Source of the DNA: Eucommia ulmoides
Lineage: Eukaryota; Streptophyta; Magnoliopsida; Garryales; Eucommiaceae
DNA length: 64,000 nucleotides
Direction of reading: 5' to 3'
Assembly (NCBI GenBank): GCA_016647705.1
Contig: CM028338.1
Span: 14,468,240-14,532,239 of the forward strand
Below, in pieces: positions 62,572-64,000 of the stretch (the stretch's first letter is position 1; each line of letters starts with the position of its first letter). The notes under the pieces were generated by a model. That model was not told where the DNA came from, searched no databases, and was given only the letters and a program-made list of their open reading frames with translations. A program made the position numbers and the translations under genes.

Positions 62572-64000
62572 TGTTGATCCTAAAATTTTGATGGATAATT
62601 AATTGTTGATGTTTTGGTGGAGCTAACGGTTTAATTGAGTGTTTCAGTTTATAAGTTCCATATGATGAAGATGTGATAATAACTTATGAATGGATGCTAA
62701 ATGATGATGACACAGATGATGAAGAATTAAGAGTTTGAATAAATTAGGGAAAATAACTCAGGTGAATTTCAACTCTTAATATCCTAATTAGGAACACACA
62801 CGACACAAAAAGTTTTTATTGTTTATGTGTGTTTCGATAAGATGAAATTATTTGCTCCTATGTGTATTTAAAAAGAAATATTTATAATTAACTAAAATGG
62901 AATTTAAGAAGTTAGCAGAGCTTATTTAGAAAAGAAAATGGTTAAAGAGGCGAAAACGTAAAAGATAATGAGTTAAAAAACGAGTTCAGAAAAGAGATCC
63001 AACATACATAAGTCAACTGGTAAGTCGACTGGACAAAGCAGACAAAACTCTCTGCATCTCTAAGTCGACTGGTGAAGAGAAGATGAAATCTCTATATCTC
63101 TAAGTCGACAGGTAGGTCGACCGGTGAAGAGAAATTGAACTCTTTGAATCTCCAAGTTGACCGATAGGTTGACCGATAAATGCAGCAGCTTTGACTTGGC
63201 TATATCCTGAATCAAGCGGTCGACTGGTCGGTTGACTGAGGGCGCTATTTCAGGATATTGAAGATTCCGAATTCATATCTAAAAGTAGCCGTTTTTTGTT
63301 AGGATTTGTGAGAGATTTCAGGGATTTTATGATATTTAAGATATGATTTATCTATTATTTAATTCTGATTAATTTGGTTCATTAAGTTTTAATATTTCTC
63401 AATTTCGTACATAAAATTGTTTCTATTTTATTTAATTGAGATTGAGAAATATTTGGGGGACTTAATTGAGAGATTTAAAAGCTATAATTAAGTGAATTGA
63501 ACCAAAATGAAGTCATAATGATATAAGGGATCTAAGAGAGCATTTCAGTGTCATGATACATGGGAACTAGCCGTTAAAGAGCTGATTTAATTCCCATATA
63601 TATGACCTGCGTTTTTCATATATAAAAAAAGAAGAAGAAGTGAGCTTAAAGAGTTGAGATCATATTGAGCTGTTATAAGAGATATCATTTTGAGATTTTG
63701 TGAGAGCTATTCTAAGAGACGATCTTGAGAATCACTGCTATTAATTTTTGCTGCTACCGGATCTGAAGTAACATTGCTCTATTCTTTTTTTTCTGTGGAT
63801 TCTGGGTGAGATCTTTCCAATTACTTTCTATTATGCATTGCTTGTTTAATTTTTTTGGAAATTGATCTTTAGAAATTATTTCTGATTTTTATTGAAGAAA
63901 ATATTTTATAAACAATTTCTTGAATCTGATTACGTGCTAAATTATTTGCTACCCATCTTTTATTTAAAATCAGATTTTCAATCTCACACTTTTCTATCAT
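62572..64000 (+). repeat. SIRE-like Copia LTR (copy D), cut by the window edge
   Basis: Starts TGTTGATCCTAAAATTTTG directly after the GTAAT duplication of the family L element, in the opposite orientation to copies A, B and C. A mixed array of GTCGAC, GTTGAC and GTCAAC words lies at 63010-63240, followed by TTAATATTTCTCAATTTCGT-type blocks shared with copy C. A TATA-like stretch (CATATATATGACC) is near 63597. The rest lies beyond 64000. Confidence 0.7.

Overview
The window reads as a repeat-dense, AT-rich stretch of plant nuclear DNA, most likely eudicot. The evidence is one intron-rich serine carboxypeptidase gene with plant-style short GT-AG introns, embedded in nested plant-type LTR retrotransposons (Copia SIRE-like, Ty3/gypsy Reina-like, Athila/Tat-like and Ogre/Tat-like), a Helitron end, a TRIM and MITEs. 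I see no bacterial features, CRISPR array or rRNA gene. The species cannot be named from what is here.

Layout. 1-1972: sequence ending in a textbook Helitron 3' terminus (GC hairpin plus CTAG), holding a TTCTGTTTC-type tandem repeat and a few exon-like segments. 1973-5061: a non-coding, minus-strand LTR element (family 'L') whose left LTR is cut by the Helitron. 5062-8043: pieces of a SIRE-like Copia element, including a gag fragment that lies inverted relative to its own leader and LTR. 8044-13672: a minus-strand Ty3/gypsy element, probably Reina-like, broken, with gag, protease, reverse transcriptase, RNase H and integrase regions. 13673-16021: a gypsy 3' end and a Copia 3' end. 16103-16238: a Tourist-like MITE. 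16290-16756: a very small TRIM with a perfect 5-bp target duplication.

17131-21110: the only convincing host gene, on the minus strand. It has nine exons, all splice sites are GT-AG, and it encodes 500 residues with an intact Ser-Asp-His triad. Its second intron carries an AT-rich fold-back repeat. 21111-23690 is its promoter and unassigned AT-rich DNA. 23690-26110: an Ogre/Tat-type long LTR. 26545-27390: a non-autonomous hAT-like element. 27900-28304: the end of a minus-strand Copia.

28305-42220: a second SIRE-like element whose right LTR is interrupted by an Athila/Tat-like complex (33761-41753) of unusual LTR-short internal-LTR-long internal form. This complex carries a 65-nt tRNA-Asp-like sequence where only an 18-nt primer site is expected. 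42341-48120: an old SIRE-like LTR plus internal DNA, split by a complete solo LTR (43200-45259). 48781-62566: a complete family 'L' element with GTAAT target duplications. Inside it sits a complete SIRE-like derivative (51044-58262) with GATAT target duplications. 62572-64000: the start of another SIRE-like LTR on the plus strand, running off the window.

No set of genes here works as a pathway. The window records serial insertion around one metabolic or vacuolar peptidase-type gene. The most notable patterns are the arrays of GTTGAC or GTCGAC words in the SIRE-like LTRs, the tRNA-Asp capture, the GC palindromes in the Athila/Tat-like LTRs, and the two families of non-autonomous elements that seem to have spread without coding capacity.
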